DNA of 64,000 nucleotides from Hydrogenovibrio sp. SC-1. Its GTDB lineage: Bacteria; Pseudomonadota; Gammaproteobacteria; Thiomicrospirales; Thiomicrospiraceae. The stretch spans positions 1 through 64,000 of the forward strand of contig NZ_PKGB01000009.1 of the NCBI RefSeq assembly GCF_002848135.1, in the 5' to 3' direction. Positions 26,937-35,525 of this stretch are shown here, one piece after another. A model generated the notes under the pieces. It did no database searches and was not told where the DNA came from. It saw only the letters and a program-made list of their open reading frames with translations. Each line of letters begins with the position of its first letter. Within the stretch, counting starts at the first letter, position 1. Made by a program: the position numbers and the translations under genes.

Positions 26937-27635
26937 ATGGCAAAGGCAAAACCTAAAGTGCTATTAGCAGAAGACCATGATTTGGTTCGTGCTGGATTTA
27001 AGTCCATCCTGGATGCGGATGGTGCTGTAAAAGTCGTTGCCGAAGCGCAAGATGGTGAAGCCACGCTTGAATTGGTTGCTTCGGATACGCCTGATATTCT
27101 TATTATTGATTTGTCGATGCCCAAGTTAAGTGGTATGGCAGTCATTACCCAACTCAAAAAACAAAAGAACCCAATTAAGATCATCGTGCTGACGGCAGCA
27201 GAAGCCCCAAATGTTTGGAAAGAGGTCGTTGATCTTGGCGTTGAAGGAATTGCACTGAAGTCCATCTCCAAAAAAGAATTGGTTTCTGGGATCAAGGCGG
27301 TTGTTGCAGGCAAGACCTTTATTCATTCAGAGATTCAACCAGGCCTGGACACTTATAATGCTGAAAAAGCGGCAAAACCTGCTTCAACGGAAAATGAAGA
27401 AGAGATGCCAAAGCGTCGCAGAAAGATTTCTATCCGAGAAAAGCAGGTGATTAAGCTGGTTGCAGAAGGCTATAAAACTAAGGATATCGCTGAAATTTTA
27501 GGGATAAGTGATCGTACGGTTTCAAAGCATCGTGAAAACATTATGACCAAGCTGGATATGACCGCCTCGGCAGAGTTAGTGAATTACGCCAGTCATATCG
27601 GATTATTAAAAGTCGGAATTGACGAAATTCGCTAG
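26937..27635 (+). CDS. Two-component response regulator, NarL/LuxR type
   Basis: A 232-residue DNA-binding regulator. The receiver domain (5-125) has E12/D13, phospho-acceptor D58 (IIDLSMPKLSG), the switch threonine in IVLTAAEAP and the conserved lysine in ALKSISKKEL. The LuxR-type helix-turn-helix lies near 165-225 (REKQVIKLVAEGYKTKDIAEILGIS). The linker is unusually long and charged (KRRRK). ATG 26937 with AAGGA eight bases upstream is preferred to the reading from 26907. Follows the hybrid kinase and is closed by a strong terminator, so the pair is one operon. Targets unknown. Confidence 0.9.
   Translation: MAKAKPKVLLAEDHDLVRAGFKSILDADGAVKVVAEAQDGEATLELVASDTPDILIIDLSMPKLSGMAVITQLKKQKNPIKIIVLTAAEAPNVWKEVVDLGVEGIALKSISKKELVSGIKAVVAGKTFIHSEIQPGLDTYNAEKAAKPASTENEEEMPKRRRKISIREKQVIKLVAEGYKTKDIAEILGISDRTVSKHRENIMTKLDMTASAELVNYASHIGLLKVGIDEIR
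27340..27347. repeat. CAGGCCTG palindrome in response regulator linker, Pro-Gly-Leu frame
   Basis: CCA GGC CTG encodes Pro-Gly-Leu at the start of the inter-domain linker (QPGLDTYN), a region under little protein constraint; extended match AACCAGGCCTGGA. Confidence 0.85.
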
Positions 27636-27662
27636 GATACGAATGACTTTTTGATCTAGGTG

Positions 27663-27691
27663 AAAGGGTGACATAAGTCACCCTTTTTTTT
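27663..27691 (+). terminator. Strong intrinsic terminator after the response regulator
   Basis: AAAGGGTGAC (27663-27672) and GTCACCCTTT (27677-27686) form a 10-bp stem with an ATAA loop, followed by a long T-run. Confidence 0.93.
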
Positions 27692-27730
27692 GGCTATTCG
27701 ACAGGATCATGAAATTAAGAGATTTTAAAT

Positions 27731-29101
27731 ATGGATGGAATTCAAACATCGAAAATTGAAGAAATGAATGCAGAGCAAAGACTGGCCTTTCTGCAAAAAT
27801 TGGTTGCCGACCAAAACCAAGCGGACATTATGGGGTTCTTTGCGTCCTTGACGAGCTTTGAAATTGCGAATTTAATTGAATCTTTCCCCTATGACTCTCG
27901 CCCCATACTATGGGTCTCTGTCGCTGATTCAGTTAAAGGTGAAGTGCTATCAGCACTCAGTGAAAGTGCTCGAGCCTATTTGGTTAAAGATTTAAACGCA
28001 ACAGAAATATGTGAAGTCACGCACCACTTAGATGCTCAAGATACAGCAGATATTTTAGCATCCTTGCAGGACTCTCGAGGAGAGGACGTGATCGAGCTAA
28101 TGGCGTTGGCCAGGCGAGATGAAGTGAATGAAGTCCTCGCTTATGACCCTGACGCTGTTGGGCGTTATATGCATACGGATGTGGTGCGAATTAGAGAAAA
28201 TGTCAAGCTGGAAGTGGTTCAACGCTACCTTCGTATCAAAGGTGAAATTCAAAAAAGTACCCAGCAGTTAATGGTGGTTGATGAAAAAAACTACTTGCTG
28301 GGATCATTACATGTGGTGGACTTATTAAGACATGAACCGTCACTAATGGTTACTGATGTTATGGAAGCACCTGAAAAGGTTTTGGCGACCATGGCGGCGA
28401 TTGAAGCGGCTAAATGGCTACGCCTTAAAAATCAAAACTTTGCAGCTGTGGTTGATGATTCCGGAGTGCTGGTCGGGCAATTAACGGCTGCGGATGTATT
28501 GGCTTTAACCGTTGAAGAAGGGGATCAAACGGTGCGACATTTAGCAGGTGTCGAAGAGGAAACCGATTTGTTTGCGCCAGTTCGAAAAAGTGTCAATGCG
28601 CGTACGATTTGGTTAGGCATTAATTTGGCGACGGCTTTTCTTGCCGCTGCAGTCATTGGCCAGTTTGAGGCGGTGATTGCTCAAGTGGTTGCATTGGCTG
28701 TGTTGATGCCGGTCGTTGCGAGCATGGGCGGTATTGCAGGAAGCCAAACTCTGACGCTGACTATTCGCGGTTTAGCAATGGAAAAAATTATCGGCTCTAA
28801 TCAAAAGGTGTTGTTTAATAAAGAGTTTGTCATCGGTTTAATAAATGGCGTGATTTGGGCGTTGGTGGTGGCAATGATTTCGCAAATTTGGTTTGACGAT
28901 GTCATGATTAGTTTGGTGATTGGTATGGCGATTTTGATTAATATGAGTGCCGCGGGCATTGCCGGTGTTTTAATTCCACTGTTTTTAAAGAGGCTGGGGC
29001 AAGATCCCGCTTTATCTGGTGCGGTGATCTTAACAACCGTGACGGATGTGGTGGGGTTTTTATCGTTTCTAGGCCTAGCAACCCTACTGATACTGAATTA
29101 A
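27731..29101 (+). CDS. mgtE: Magnesium transporter MgtE
   Basis: Mg2+-gated channel of the inner membrane, 456 residues. It has an N-terminal superhelical acidic domain (~10-130) and two CBS motifs (~135-255; TDVVRIRENVKLEVVQRYLR, VDDSGVLVGQLTAADVL). A plug helix precedes five membrane segments from ~288 that contain the pore signature region MPVVASMGGIAGSQTLTLTIRGLA. Length and domain order match MgtE. The RBS is weak. No magnesium riboswitch was recognised upstream; the preceding terminator leaves only ~40 bp. The rimK trio follows after 12 bp and is probably co-transcribed. Confidence 0.93.
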   Translation: MDGIQTSKIEEMNAEQRLAFLQKLVADQNQADIMGFFASLTSFEIANLIESFPYDSRPILWVSVADSVKGEVLSALSESARAYLVKDLNATEICEVTHHLDAQDTADILASLQDSRGEDVIELMALARRDEVNEVLAYDPDAVGRYMHTDVVRIRENVKLEVVQRYLRIKGEIQKSTQQLMVVDEKNYLLGSLHVVDLLRHEPSLMVTDVMEAPEKVLATMAAIEAAKWLRLKNQNFAAVVDDSGVLVGQLTAADVLALTVEEGDQTVRHLAGVEEETDLFAPVRKSVNARTIWLGINLATAFLAAAVIGQFEAVIAQVVALAVLMPVVASMGGIAGSQTLTLTIRGLAMEKIIGSNQKVLFNKEFVIGLINGVIWALVVAMISQIWFDDVMISLVIGMAILINMSAAGIAGVLIPLFLKRLGQDPALSGAVILTTVTDVVGFLSFLGLATLLILN

Positions 29102-29113
29102 AGGGGTAAAAAT

Positions 29114-29545
29114 ATGACAAGGCAAGTAGGTTGGAAAGAGTGGGTTACCTTGCCAAACTTGGGTATTAAACGACTTAAGTGTAAAGTGGACACAGGGGCA
29201 AAGAATTCAGCACTTCACGCTTTTGAATTATCGAGTTTTGAAAAGAACGGTCAGTTATGGGTTCAGTTTAGTATTCACACCGATGACCATGACCTCTCTA
29301 AAATTAAGCAATGCAGAGCCAGAGTGGAAGATACTAGAGATGTGACGGATTCGAGTGGAAACGTCTCAACTCGGTATTTTATTGAAACGACGGTTGAAAT
29401 TGGCGAACATAAAGTTTTGGTGCCTGTCTCCTTAACGAGTCGAGATACCATGGCTTATAAAATGTTATTAGGTAGAACCGCGTTGCGTAAAGCAAAGCTA
29501 TTAGTCAATCCAGCCAAATCTTTTCTACAAGGAGGAAAATCATGA
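29114..29545 (+). CDS. RimK-linked retropepsin-like (ATP-dependent zinc) protease
   Basis: A 143-residue protein of the PF05618 type, often annotated as an ATP-dependent zinc protease and called RimB in Pseudomonas. The aspartyl-protease-like D26-T27-G28-A29 ([13 protein letters not shown]) is present, as is the C-terminal [18 protein letters not shown]. This fold is related to single-lobe retropepsins. It overlaps rimK by four bases (ATGA), consistent with coupled expression. Family links suggest a role in processing or controlling glutamate tails added by RimK; the reaction is not settled by sequence alone. Confidence 0.82.
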   Translation: MTRQVGWKEWVTLPNLGIKRLKCKVDTGAKNSALHAFELSSFEKNGQLWVQFSIHTDDHDLSKIKQCRARVEDTRDVTDSSGNVSTRYFIETTVEIGEHKVLVPVSLTSRDTMAYKMLLGRTALRKAKLLVNPAKSFLQGGKS

Positions 29546-30456
29546 AAATAGCGATACTGTCAAGAGGGCCCAAACTCTACTCCACGCGTCGATTAGTCGA
29601 GGCTGCCGAAGAAAAGGGGCATGAGGTCAGGGTTATCGATGCTTTGCGTTGCTATATGAATATTAATTCAGTACATCCAGAAGTGCATTATAAAGGTGAA
29701 GTGTTAGAGGGGTTTGATGCGATTATTCCACGTATTGGCGCATCGGTGACTTTTTATGGCACGGCAGTTTTGCGTCAGTTTGAAATGATGAATGTCTTTC
29801 CATTAAATGAGTCGGTTGCGATTTCTCGGTCGCGAGACAAGCTCAGAAGTTTGCAATTGCTTTCTCGGAAAGGTGTTGGATTGCCTGTAAGTGGGATTGC
29901 CCACTCTCCAGATGATGTGGATGACTTATTAAAAATAGTCGGCGGTGCCCCAGTGGTGATTAAGCTACTAGAAGGAACACAAGGGGTGGGGGTCGTGTTA
30001 GCTGAAACTAAGTCGGCGGCTACCAGTGTTATTCAAGCCTTTCATGGCTTAAAGGCGAATATCCTGGTTCAGGAGTTTATTAAGGAAGCCGGTGGCGCTG
30101 ACATTCGGTGTTTTGTAGTGGGTGGGAAAGTGATCGCTGCAATGAAACGTCAAGGGAAAGAAGGCGAGTTTCGTTCTAACTTGCATCAGGGGGGATCTGC
30201 GAACCTGATTAAAATTACCGCAGCCGAACGTGCGACCGCGGTCAATGCCGCTAAAATTATGGGCTTAAATGTTTGTGGTGTTGATTTGCTTCGATCGAAT
30301 CATGGCCCTGTGGTGATGGAGGTCAATTCGTCTCCAGGTTTGGAAGGAATTGAGTCTGCAACGGGTAAGGATATTGCCGGTATGATTATCAGCTTTATTG
30401 AAAATAATGCCAATAAAAAGCCAACCAACCGAACCAAAACTGTAGGAAAAGGCTAA
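29542..30456 (+). CDS. rimK: Ribosomal protein S6 glutamate ligase RimK
   Basis: ATP-grasp ligase that adds glutamates to the C-terminus of ribosomal protein S6 and can make poly-alpha-glutamate. The 304-residue protein starts [22 protein letters not shown] and contains [42 protein letters not shown] and the metal/ATP residues in [15 protein letters not shown]. All typical RimK motifs are there. The next gene starts directly after its stop. The S6 of this organism (rpsF, 53.7 kb) ends in Lys, not Glu, so the physiological substrate here is worth questioning. Confidence 0.92.
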   Translation: MKIAILSRGPKLYSTRRLVEAAEEKGHEVRVIDALRCYMNINSVHPEVHYKGEVLEGFDAIIPRIGASVTFYGTAVLRQFEMMNVFPLNESVAISRSRDKLRSLQLLSRKGVGLPVSGIAHSPDDVDDLLKIVGGAPVVIKLLEGTQGVGVVLAETKSAATSVIQAFHGLKANILVQEFIKEAGGADIRCFVVGGKVIAAMKRQGKEGEFRSNLHQGGSANLIKITAAERATAVNAAKIMGLNVCGVDLLRSNHGPVVMEVNSSPGLEGIESATGKDIAGMIISFIENNANKKPTNRTKTVGKG

Positions 30457-31539
30457 ATGGCAACGCGCAAAATAATCCCCAATCAACCGATACTGATCGG
30501 GGGGGTGACGGTTTGCCCTGGAGAAAAAAAGACCATTGATTTAAAAGTGGGGGAGCTTTATACCCACAGTGAATTATCGATGCCGGTTCAGGTCTGGTGT
30601 GGTCGCCAGGCCGGACCGGTGTTATTTGTGAGTGCCGCTATTCATGGTGATGAATTAAATGGCGTTGAAATTATTCGGCGCTTATTAAAGATTAAGTCAT
30701 TGAAGCGTCTTAAGGGCACTTTGATTGCGGTGCCGATTGTCAATTTGCATGGTTTTATTAATCACAGTCGTTACTTACCAGACAGGCGCGACCTAAACCG
30801 CAGTTTTCCTGGATCTCAAACCGGCTCAATTGCAGCGAGGTTAGCTCATATTTTTTTAACGGAAGTGGTGAATAAATCGACCCATGGTATTGATTTGCAT
30901 ACGGGTGCCATTAATCGATCTAACTTACCCCAAATTCGAGCCAATTTAGATGATGAGCAGACACTAGCGATGGCGGAAGCTTTTCAAGCGCCCTTAATGT
31001 TAAATGCAAACCTACGTGATGGTTCTTTAAGAGCCGCAGCCGTTAAAAAACAGATCCCAATCTTACTGTATGAAGCAGGCGAAGCCTTAAGATTTGATGA
31101 GGTTTCTATTCGCGCGGGGGTGAGAGGGATTGTCAATGTCATGCGGCATCTCGCCATGTTACCCAAGACGCGCAGTCAACGAACAGTATATAAGCGCAAG
31201 CCCGCGATTGCACGTTCTAGTTATTGGGTCAGAGCACCTCAAAGTGGTATTTTCCGTTCATTGGTCGCCGATGGCGATCGAATCAAAGCGCAAGAAACCT
31301 TATTAGGGGTCATTGCCGACCCGTTTGGGGAAACTGAGCAAGAGGTCTATGCGACCAGTAGCGGGATCGTGATTGGACAAATGCGGATGCCTTTAGTGAA
31401 TGAAGGAGAGGCACTTTATCATTTAGCGAAATTTGCCAGGACTGATTTGGCTGAAGATTATGTTGAAGAGTTTCATGAAGAGATGCAAGATGATTCGTCT
31501 TTGCTTTATCCTACAGATGATATTCCCACTTTGGGCTAG
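30457..31539 (+). CDS. Succinylglutamate desuccinylase/aspartoacylase-family zinc hydrolase
   Basis: A 360-residue M14-like amidohydrolase. Zinc ligands appear as H-x2-E in AIHGDELNG and a later histidine in GIDLHTGAINRSN, with the substrate arginine region RRDLNRSFPG and a glutamate in LLYEAGEALRFDE. A C-terminal barrel (about 245-330; RAPQSGIFRSLVADGDRIKAQETLLGVI) looks like a biotinyl/lipoyl-like fold. It is the regular third member of the RimB-RimK-AstE-like cluster. Its substrate is unknown; an N-acyl-glutamate or glutamyl peptide would fit the neighbourhood. Confidence 0.85.
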   Translation: MATRKIIPNQPILIGGVTVCPGEKKTIDLKVGELYTHSELSMPVQVWCGRQAGPVLFVSAAIHGDELNGVEIIRRLLKIKSLKRLKGTLIAVPIVNLHGFINHSRYLPDRRDLNRSFPGSQTGSIAARLAHIFLTEVVNKSTHGIDLHTGAINRSNLPQIRANLDDEQTLAMAEAFQAPLMLNANLRDGSLRAAAVKKQIPILLYEAGEALRFDEVSIRAGVRGIVNVMRHLAMLPKTRSQRTVYKRKPAIARSSYWVRAPQSGIFRSLVADGDRIKAQETLLGVIADPFGETEQEVYATSSGIVIGQMRMPLVNEGEALYHLAKFARTDLAEDYVEEFHEEMQDDSSLLYPTDDIPTLG

Positions 31540-31567
31540 ACAAAGTGGGCTCTAACCTTAAAACGAA

Positions 31568-32692
31568 TTACTTATATTGCCGCAGATATAAAAATTCAAA
31601 AAACCGTTTTGCATAGTGCATTAACCGACACTTAGGCAGCATTACGGTTCCCTTTTCTGTACGGCGAATTAGAATGCCATGGGATAGTGTGTCAATAATG
31701 CACAACAGTTCATGTTTAAACGTTTTAAAATCATCTCGTTGCTCAATTTCAGCAACCAAATTATGGCAGGCTGCTTTGGCTTGTAAATCAGCCATGTGTC
31801 CTTGTTTTGCTTGCCAATCAGGACCAGGAAAACTTCCTGAATCACCCGCAACGTAGGTTTTTGACAAGCCTTGTACCTGACAATATTCATTTGCTTTGAT
31901 GAGACCGCCTTCGGACTTGGCAATGTCGCTTTTAGCCGACCAAGCGGGGCCCGTCATACCGGGCATAAATAAGATCAAGTCTGAGGGGATTTCACCGCCT
32001 TCCGTAATGACTTTGTTCGCTTCAAAAGCGACCAGTTTGTGACCCAAGTGAGTGTCAATGTTCAGTTTTTTCATCAATTTTAAAACTTGATCCGGTACTT
32101 TGTCACCTAAGCGTTTGCCTGGCTTCGGAGCAGGGTTGAAAAAGACCAACTTAAAATCTTGGCGACGTTTTTGTTTTCTTAACAGCGTATCGATACCGAA
32201 TAAAAATTCAAACATAGGTCCGCCACGCATTGCAGACGGTTCTTTTGGGTTGCCGCCAAAGCCAATGGCAATGGTTCCTCCATCCATTTCTTGAAGTTTG
32301 TGCTTAATCGCCTCAGCTGCATCAATGCCTTCACAAGGGGTAATGGCATGTTCAATACCGGGCAGCTTTCTAATAAAGCGTCCGCCACTGGCAATGATTA
32401 AGCCGTCGTTGTGATAATCGCCCGCATCGGTTTTCACTGTGCGGCCATCGTCAAGGATATCGATGACATTGGCTTCAATATGTTCAACAGTCTGACGATT
32501 ATAGAAGTTAGTTAAGTCAATTTTGAGGGCATCTGCATCACGCAAACCCGCAGGAATCCAAATTAAACTGGGCAAATAGACAAACTGGTTGTTTGGTGAG
32601 ATAACGGTGATTCTGGCTGATGGGAGTTGCTTTCGCAAGCTTTTAATGGCGGTAAGCGCTGCAAATCCGCTTCCGATAATCATTAGGTTCAT
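31568..32692 (-). CDS. Sulfide:quinone oxidoreductase-like flavoprotein
   Basis: A 374-residue FAD/NAD(P)-type oxidoreductase with an N-terminal dinucleotide fold (MIIGSGFAALTAIKSL), FVYLPSLIWIPAG and the C-terminal FAD segment KTYVAGDSGSFPGPDWQAKQGHMA. The last ~45 residues include CIIDTLSHGIL and LPKCRLMHYAKRFFEFLYLRQYK, the membrane-attachment style tail of SQR-related enzymes. Several cysteines are present but I cannot map the redox pair securely, so the electron donor (sulfide or other) is inferred. ATG 32692 has GAGGGA nine bases upstream. No signal peptide; likely peripheral on the cytoplasmic membrane. Confidence 0.72.
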   Translation of the reverse strand: MNLMIIGSGFAALTAIKSLRKQLPSARITVISPNNQFVYLPSLIWIPAGLRDADALKIDLTNFYNRQTVEHIEANVIDILDDGRTVKTDAGDYHNDGLIIASGGRFIRKLPGIEHAITPCEGIDAAEAIKHKLQEMDGGTIAIGFGGNPKEPSAMRGGPMFEFLFGIDTLLRKQKRRQDFKLVFFNPAPKPGKRLGDKVPDQVLKLMKKLNIDTHLGHKLVAFEANKVITEGGEIPSDLILFMPGMTGPAWSAKSDIAKSEGGLIKANEYCQVQGLSKTYVAGDSGSFPGPDWQAKQGHMADLQAKAACHNLVAEIEQRDDFKTFKHELLCIIDTLSHGILIRRTEKGTVMLPKCRLMHYAKRFFEFLYLRQYK

Positions 32693-32940
32693 ATTTTTGC
32701 ATCCCTCAAAATTAAGTTGAATTTGCATTGTATAAGAAATTGATTATTTTCTAAACTGCTATTGTTCATTGTGATTGAAAAATTTGGTTCTTGTCGGTAA
32801 AAATCGATTTGCCAGTCAGCCTTAGTTTTTAATCCAGCGAATAAAGTGTAAAATAGCGTCTTTTAAGTCAGTTGTGATTTTGATGGTGTTTATCTTTTGC
32901 ATTCAATACGGCTCTGCCTAGGTATCACTAAAGGAAAATT

Positions 32941-33234
32941 ATGAAGAAAAGTATATTGGCCTTAACCCTTATGACGGTGTTTCTAGCAACAGGCTGTGAG
33001 AAACTGTCCAATTCAGCGAAAAATATTCAATCCGATTGGGTGGGGCTTGATCGCAAAATTGAAATCTATAGTTGCCATACTGGCCAGTTGCTGAAATCTT
33101 ATCAGGGTAGTGTTCGCTTAAATCCGGATGATAAAGTCACGGGCGCAACGTCATTTCTAGTGGACGGCAAAAAGTTGCATACCAATTTATGTTATGTCGT
33201 GTCTGAAATTGGCTTAAAAGAAGAATTAAAATAA
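32941..33234 (+). CDS. Small lipoprotein, unknown
   Basis: A 97-residue predicted lipoprotein: signal MKKSILALTLMTVFLATGC with lipid-bearing C19 (LATGC), then a small domain with two further cysteines (YSCHTG and NLCYVV) that could form a disulfide in the periplasm. Shine-Dalgarno AAAGGAAAATT. I do not recognise the family. Residues C-terminal to the signal have a beta-rich look (KIEIYSCHTGQLLKSYQGSVRL). About 100 bp upstream of a second lipoprotein gene. Confidence 0.7.
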   Translation: MKKSILALTLMTVFLATGCEKLSNSAKNIQSDWVGLDRKIEIYSCHTGQLLKSYQGSVRLNPDDKVTGATSFLVDGKKLHTNLCYVVSEIGLKEELK

Positions 33235-33340
33235 ACCGATAAAAGCGTTTTTTGAATGCTCTGTGAATCAATTCAGCTTGCTTGAGATTGATTAAGAAAA
33301 TTTGAAGCGTTAATTTGTTTAAACCTTAAATTGAGAAGTT

Positions 33341-33697
33341 ATGAAATCTATATTATTTTCTGTGTTGACGTCAGGCCTGGTTGTTTTTTTATCAGGCTGT
33401 AGTGGGTTTAAAGACGTTAAAGCAACCAAGCAATCAACGTCTGATCTAGAGATTTATGTGTTACAAGCAGACTATAATGCGCCCGTGAGCTTCTCGAGTA
33501 ATGCCATGATGGATAAGGCGAACAAGGTCTGCCCAACTGGGTATGAAATACTGACAAAACAAGCGCTGAAATCCGCGCCCTTTGCTGAGGAAGATGCCAG
33601 TTGCGCAGCGGGAAAAAATTGTCATTACTTATTAGAATGGCAGATTCAATGTGTGGAAAAACCCAAAGAAGAAGAATCGATATTTGGTAAAACCTAA
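33341..33697 (+). CDS. Cysteine-containing lipoprotein, unknown
   Basis: A 118-residue predicted lipoprotein with lipobox LSGC and C20. The mature part has four cysteines (C64, C88, C94, C104) in AEEDASCAAGKNCHYLLEWQIQC, likely disulfide-paired outside the cytoplasm. No family recognised. The iterated palindrome at 33372 lies in the signal peptide (Ser-Gly-Leu), where sequence is loosely constrained. The gene is followed 78 bp later by a membrane GGDEF protein; whether they are functionally linked is unknown. Confidence 0.7.
   Translation: MKSILFSVLTSGLVVFLSGCSGFKDVKATKQSTSDLEIYVLQADYNAPVSFSSNAMMDKANKVCPTGYEILTKQALKSAPFAEEDASCAAGKNCHYLLEWQIQCVEKPKEEESIFGKT
33372..33379. repeat. CAGGCCTG palindrome in lipoprotein signal peptide, Ser-Gly-Leu frame
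   Basis: TCA GGC CTG encodes Ser-Gly-Leu within the hydrophobic signal core; extended match CAGGCCTGGTT. Confidence 0.85.
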
Positions 33698-33740
33698 CGA
33701 TTTAATGACGCTGGAGTTGTGTGTGCCGTTAAAGCAGTCA

Positions 33741-33773
33741 CTTGCCGATCTGTTTTGCTTTAGGGTCGGCAAG
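33741..33773 (+). repeat. Hairpin directly before a GGDEF start codon
   Basis: CTTGCCGA (33741-33748) and TCGGCAAG (33766-33773) are a perfect 8-bp inverted repeat with a 17-base loop. It ends two bases before the ATG at 33776. The only Shine-Dalgarno-like AGGG (33762-33765) lies in the loop. Confidence 0.65.
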
Positions 33774-33775
33774 CT

Positions 33776-34963
33776 ATGTTCCTAAAACATTTTATTTGGT
33801 TATTGGTTCTGAGCTCAACTGCGGTTGTGTTGATGGATCAGGCTGTTAGCCAAACCCCACTACTTGAACTGTTACGGTTTCTTCCTTTTCTGATTGGTAG
33901 TGGTGCCATTTTTATCAGTATTTTTCTCAATCGTTTTCAGCCTATTTTGATACTGGCAACACTCATGTTGTTAAATCTAGCCGTGATTTATTACCGGCCA
34001 ACGGGTGCTGATTTAACGACGTTGACGTTATTTCCTCTGGTTTCTTTGTTGTTCCCATTAAATTTATTGTTATGGAGCTGGTTACCAGAAAATGGCTTGC
34101 ATAAAAAAGGCTATGTGGTTTTTCAATTGGGACTGCTGTTGGCAGAAGTCTTTGCGATTTATGGCATGATGGCCTATCTCCCTCTGGCATGGTGGCAATG
34201 GGTTTCAATGCCTTTTGAGGGGAATACACATCAAATTACGTTACCCGCATTAGTGACGTTTATAGTGGTCGGTGGTGTCTTATTATTTCGAGCTGCTTTG
34301 GTTCGACAGGCAAAGGTACTGGACTTAGCTTTGCTATTTGTATTGGTCGTGATGGCAATTGCGCTTGATCATGTACACCAGCCCGCAATTATTTATTGGT
34401 TATCATCTTTTGCGGCATTGATGATTCTGTTTGCATTGGTGTTTGATGCGCATCATTTGGCTTATACCGATCAATTAACAGGGTTAAGTGGTCGTCGCGC
34501 ATTAATGGAAAGCTTTATGGGCTTAGGGCGGCGTTATTCTATTGCAATGATGGATATTGATCATTTTAAGTCTTTTAATGATCGTTATGGACATGAGGTT
34601 GGTGACCAGGTGTTGCGGGAGGTGGCCGACGCGTTGCGGCAAATAACGGTTGGTCGAGTGTATCGTTATGGCGGGGAAGAGTTTACCGTGGTGTTTAAAA
34701 ACAAAACGCCAGAGGACGTGATTGGGGCAATCGAGGCTGTTCGGCAGAAAATTGCTGACCTGACCTTACAGGTGAAACAAAAAAAGCGCGTAACCAAAAC
34801 GCAAGTAACTGTGAGTTTTGGGGTGGCGCAAAAAACGCCGGATTTGAAGCAGCCAGAAGCCGTTATGAAAGCTGCGGATGAGGCTTTGTATCAAGCTAAA
34901 AAAGCAGGGCGAAACCAAACAGTGGTCTACCATCATGCAACAAAAAAGCACCAAAAACGTTAA
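33776..34963 (+). CDS. Membrane-bound diguanylate cyclase (GGEEF)
   Basis: A 395-residue protein with about eight membrane segments in residues 1-225 and a cytoplasmic GGDEF domain after that. It has DQLTGLSGRRALM, MDIDHFKSFNDRYGHEVGD and an intact RYGGEEF signature (GGEEF 299-303), so c-di-GMP synthesis from two GTP is expected. The inhibitory RxxD site upstream of the signature is not seen. The membrane part resembles no sensor family I can name. The start codon follows a hairpin with its AGGG in the loop. Stop is 43 bp before the FKBP gene. Confidence 0.87.
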   Translation: MFLKHFIWLLVLSSTAVVLMDQAVSQTPLLELLRFLPFLIGSGAIFISIFLNRFQPILILATLMLLNLAVIYYRPTGADLTTLTLFPLVSLLFPLNLLLWSWLPENGLHKKGYVVFQLGLLLAEVFAIYGMMAYLPLAWWQWVSMPFEGNTHQITLPALVTFIVVGGVLLFRAALVRQAKVLDLALLFVLVVMAIALDHVHQPAIIYWLSSFAALMILFALVFDAHHLAYTDQLTGLSGRRALMESFMGLGRRYSIAMMDIDHFKSFNDRYGHEVGDQVLREVADALRQITVGRVYRYGGEEFTVVFKNKTPEDVIGAIEAVRQKIADLTLQVKQKKRVTKTQVTVSFGVAQKTPDLKQPEAVMKAADEALYQAKKAGRNQTVVYHHATKKHQKR

Positions 34964-35005
34964 AAAACTAGATAATATGACCTTATTAACTTCAGAAGGA
35001 AACCT

Positions 35006-35452
35006 ATGACGGAGCAAACGGTTTTAACGGTACAAGAGCAAAGTGACATTGAGATTCGATTTAAGCTCACTTTAGTCGATGGTACTTTGGTGGATCAAAC
35101 AGAAGAAGATGAAGTCTTTGCGTTCCAAATTGGCGATGGTCAGTTATTAAACCGGCTAGATGAGTTGTTAATCGGTTTAGAAGTTGGCACGACCGCAAAA
35201 TTTACCTTGATGCCGGAGCAAGCTTTTGGGTTGCCGGATCCGAGCAATTTTCAAACGCTTCCTAAAACGGAATTCCCCGAAACGATGGTACTCAAAGAAG
35301 GGTTAGTTATCGGATTCAACACGCCGTCCGGCAATGAGATACCAGCGACCATTTATGAAATACAAGATGATGTGGTGGTGATGGATTTTAACCATCCATT
35401 AGCGGGACAGGTATTAATTTTTGAAGCGACGATTGAAGCGATTCATTCCTGA
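35006..35452 (+). CDS. FKBP-type peptidyl-prolyl isomerase, SlpA-like
   Basis: A 148-residue cytoplasmic PPIase/chaperone of the SlyD/SlpA (FkpB) group. Visible features are LVDGTLVDQT, FQIGDGQLLNRLDELLIGLEVG (the start of the FKBP fold), the inserted IF flap (EQAFGLPDPSNFQTL) and DFNHPLAGQVLIFEATI. No signal peptide. In E. coli slpA neighbours ispH, but not here. ATG 35006 follows AGAAGGAAACCT. A hairpin terminator lies about 55 bp beyond the stop. Confidence 0.9.
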   Translation: MTEQTVLTVQEQSDIEIRFKLTLVDGTLVDQTEEDEVFAFQIGDGQLLNRLDELLIGLEVGTTAKFTLMPEQAFGLPDPSNFQTLPKTEFPETMVLKEGLVIGFNTPSGNEIPATIYEIQDDVVVMDFNHPLAGQVLIFEATIEAIHS

Positions 35453-35506
35453 TGATAAGCCACTAGAGAAATCAACACGTCGTATCGCTGATGAAAGCTT
35501 TTGCTG

Positions 35507-35525
35507 GCCGTTAGGACGGCTTTTT
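35507..35525 (+). terminator. Intrinsic terminator of the FKBP gene
   Basis: GCCGT (35507-35511) and ACGGC (35516-35520) with a TAGG loop and five T. It overlaps the stop of the convergent PP0621-like gene. Confidence 0.7.

Noticed and set aside
27636-27730. Magnesium riboswitch upstream of mgtE
   Set aside because: The short space is filled by the previous operon's terminator; no M-box features.
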